A stretch of DNA of 5,975 nucleotides from NCBI GenBank assembly GCA_934339215.1, contig CAKRHU010000107.1, forward strand, positions 1-5,975. Reading direction: 5' to 3'. The notes beneath the pieces were generated by a model. The model did not search any database, was not told the DNA's origin, and was given only the letters and a program-made list of their open reading frames with translations. The position numbers were made by a program, and so were the translations under genes. This DNA comes from an uncultured Lacticaseibacillus sp. (GTDB lineage: Bacteria > Bacillota > Bacilli > Lactobacillales > Lactobacillaceae). Below, in pieces: positions 5,255 to 5,975 of the stretch (position 1 is its first letter; each line of letters opens with the position of its first letter).

Positions 5255-5713
5255 ATGTTTGACCGGATCTTAGTACCACTGGATGGCTCGCACAATGCTT
5301 ATGTCGCGTTGGCTAAAGCTGAAGAGTTAGCACAGTTGACTGATGCAGAAATCGTTTTGTTAAATGTGGTGGATTCAGATCACTATGCCACTTATGCCCG
5401 CGATGTGAATTACTATGATGTTTACCACCAACTGGCCGACGTGGCAACGGGGATGTTGGACCATGCCGCAGAAATGGTGAAAGCAAAAGGTCTTAAGGTG
5501 AAAACGGTGGTGATGGAAGGTAATCCGAAGTCGACGATCGCTAAAGACGCGCCGAAAAATTATGCTTGCGACTTGATCGTGATCGGCAAATCTGGGACCA
5601 ATGCGATCGAGCGCTTCTTAACGGGCTCAACGACGGCCTATGTGGTACGCCAAAGCCCTGTGAATGTCATGGTGATCAATGATGACCAAGATGTGGCTGT
5701 TGGGGGTTACTAA
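5255..5713 (+). CDS. Universal stress protein, UspA family, ATP-binding type
   Basis: A 152-residue single-domain Usp protein of the cytoplasm; members dimerise and bind ATP or act as stress-signalling proteins. AAAGGAGG (5240-5247) lies 7 nt before the ATG at 5255; an in-frame ATG at 5249 is only 1 nt from it and so is less likely. The N-terminus DRILVPLDGS (Asp10) is the first nucleotide-binding strand and loop. The ATP motif G-2X-G-9X-G(S/T) is complete: Gly111, Gly114, Gly124-Ser125 in IGKSGTNAIERFLTGST. The C-terminal strand SPVNVMVIN closes the fold. Length is typical. It has its own promoter; no clear GC-rich terminator follows at once, so transcripts may run into the region beyond. 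Neighbouring pstS suggests a nutrient-stress setting, but a functional link is not shown. Confidence 0.93.
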   Translation: MFDRILVPLDGSHNAYVALAKAEELAQLTDAEIVLLNVVDSDHYATYARDVNYYDVYHQLADVATGMLDHAAEMVKAKGLKVKTVVMEGNPKSTIAKDAPKNYACDLIVIGKSGTNAIERFLTGSTTAYVVRQSPVNVMVINDDQDVAVGGY

Positions 5714-5810
5714 AAAGTCTAGTCGTTATTGAAGAAAGCCATGAAATCTCACATGTTTTGGGTAAATAATGGGTGCCTTGCCGATGGTTACAGTAAAATG
5801 CTAGTTCAAA

Positions 5811-5833
5811 ATTAATAAAGGATTTTTATTAAT
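5811..5833. repeat. AT-rich perfect palindrome
   Basis: ATTAATAAA (5811-5819) and TTTATTAAT (5825-5833) are 9-bp perfect inverted arms around a 5-nt loop. The lack of G and C in the stem argues against an efficient terminator. It lies just before a possible -35 (TTGGCA, 5835-5840), so an operator is an alternative reading. Confidence 0.55.
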
Positions 5834-5861
5834 CTTGGCATGAATTAGTTATATTACTGGA

Positions 5862-5971
5862 TATAATTAGAACCATAGTAAGGCAACGGTAGTCAGCCTT
5901 ATGCTTACACATTAACTTACACTCCCAAAAAAGTTCCCCCAAACTTTTCCGTCAGCAATGGCGGTTTTTTT
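5862..5971 (+). ncRNA. Possible small RNA or attenuating leader
   Basis: A consensus TATAAT (5862-5867) is followed by about 100 bp without an ORF but with three hairpins: TAAGGC/GCCTTA (5879-5884, 5896-5901; 11-nt loop), AAAAGTT/AACTTTT (5929-5935, 5942-5948; C-rich loop) and a terminator (5949-5971). The predicted RNA would start near 5874 and be about 98 nt long. The -35 is doubtful, since TTGGCA at 5835 is 21 bp away. I could not match it to a known riboswitch family. It may also be the 3' end of a minus-strand gene lying past the window edge. Confidence 0.3.
5949..5971 (+). terminator. Rho-independent terminator at the right edge
   Basis: CCGTC (5949-5953) pairs with GGCGG (5960-5964), with one T-G wobble and a 6-nt loop, followed by T7 (5965-5971). 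It is the first strong terminator downstream of the universal stress protein gene. Confidence 0.7.
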
Positions 5972-5975
5972 ATGC

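Noticed and set aside
5862..5975. tRNA or known riboswitch at the right edge
   Set aside because: No cloverleaf and no conserved riboswitch core could be recognised by eye.

Overview
The window looks like chromosomal DNA of a low-to-moderate GC Firmicute. A lactobacillus of the Lactobacillaceae is the best fit, judging from AAGGAGG-type ribosome binding sites, short intergenic regions, many Rho-independent terminators and the gene types. This is an inference from style and content; no ribosomal marker is present, so the genus is not fixed. There is no transposase, integrase, CRISPR array, tRNA or rRNA.

Left part (1-1330): two unrecognised genes converge on a perfect 12-bp bidirectional terminator (701-741), and both are broken. 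The plus-strand gene (232-743) is spread over two or three reading frames. The minus-strand gene (1316 to 745) has one frame break, exactly at a 7-bp tandem repeat present in two copies. A third copy would restore a 192-residue protein, so this is either recent decay or a repeat-slippage ON/OFF switch. Upstream of the minus gene lie two 9-bp direct repeats with a 12-bp gap, then an extended -10 promoter. This is the layout of promoters controlled by LytTR-type response regulators (the ComE/AgrA/PlnC class).

Middle part (1330-4015): a 34-residue single-span membrane peptide (1488-1592) has its own promoter and shares a terminator with a minus-strand operon. That operon encodes an HxlR-type redox or stress repressor (2906 to 2487) overlapping by 11 bp a patatin-like serine lipid hydrolase (2497 to 1640). 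An aldo/keto reductase (3002-3979) diverges from the regulator. The 95-bp divergent region holds back-to-back -10 boxes framed by an inverted repeat, probably the regulator's operator. The unit reads as a carbonyl or electrophile response: regulator, NADPH-dependent reductase and lipid hydrolase.

Right part (4016-5975): pstS, a phosphate-binding lipoprotein, is preceded by three TTTAC(A/G) repeats at an exact 22-bp period, a Pho-box-like PhoP site. It has no pstCAB behind it; instead a previously unlisted 31-residue membrane micro-ORF (5047-5142) follows, then a terminator. Next comes a UspA-family ATP-binding universal stress protein (5255-5713). The last 260 bp carry no gene but hold an AT-rich palindrome, a TATAAT box and about 100 bp of hairpin-rich DNA ending in a strong terminator. 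That could be a small RNA or the attenuating leader of a gene beyond the window.

The most interesting points are the heptanucleotide-repeat frame break together with the LytTR-like site in front of the same gene, the solo Pho-controlled pstS with its micro-ORF, the HxlR/reductase/patatin stress unit, and the possible terminal RNA element.
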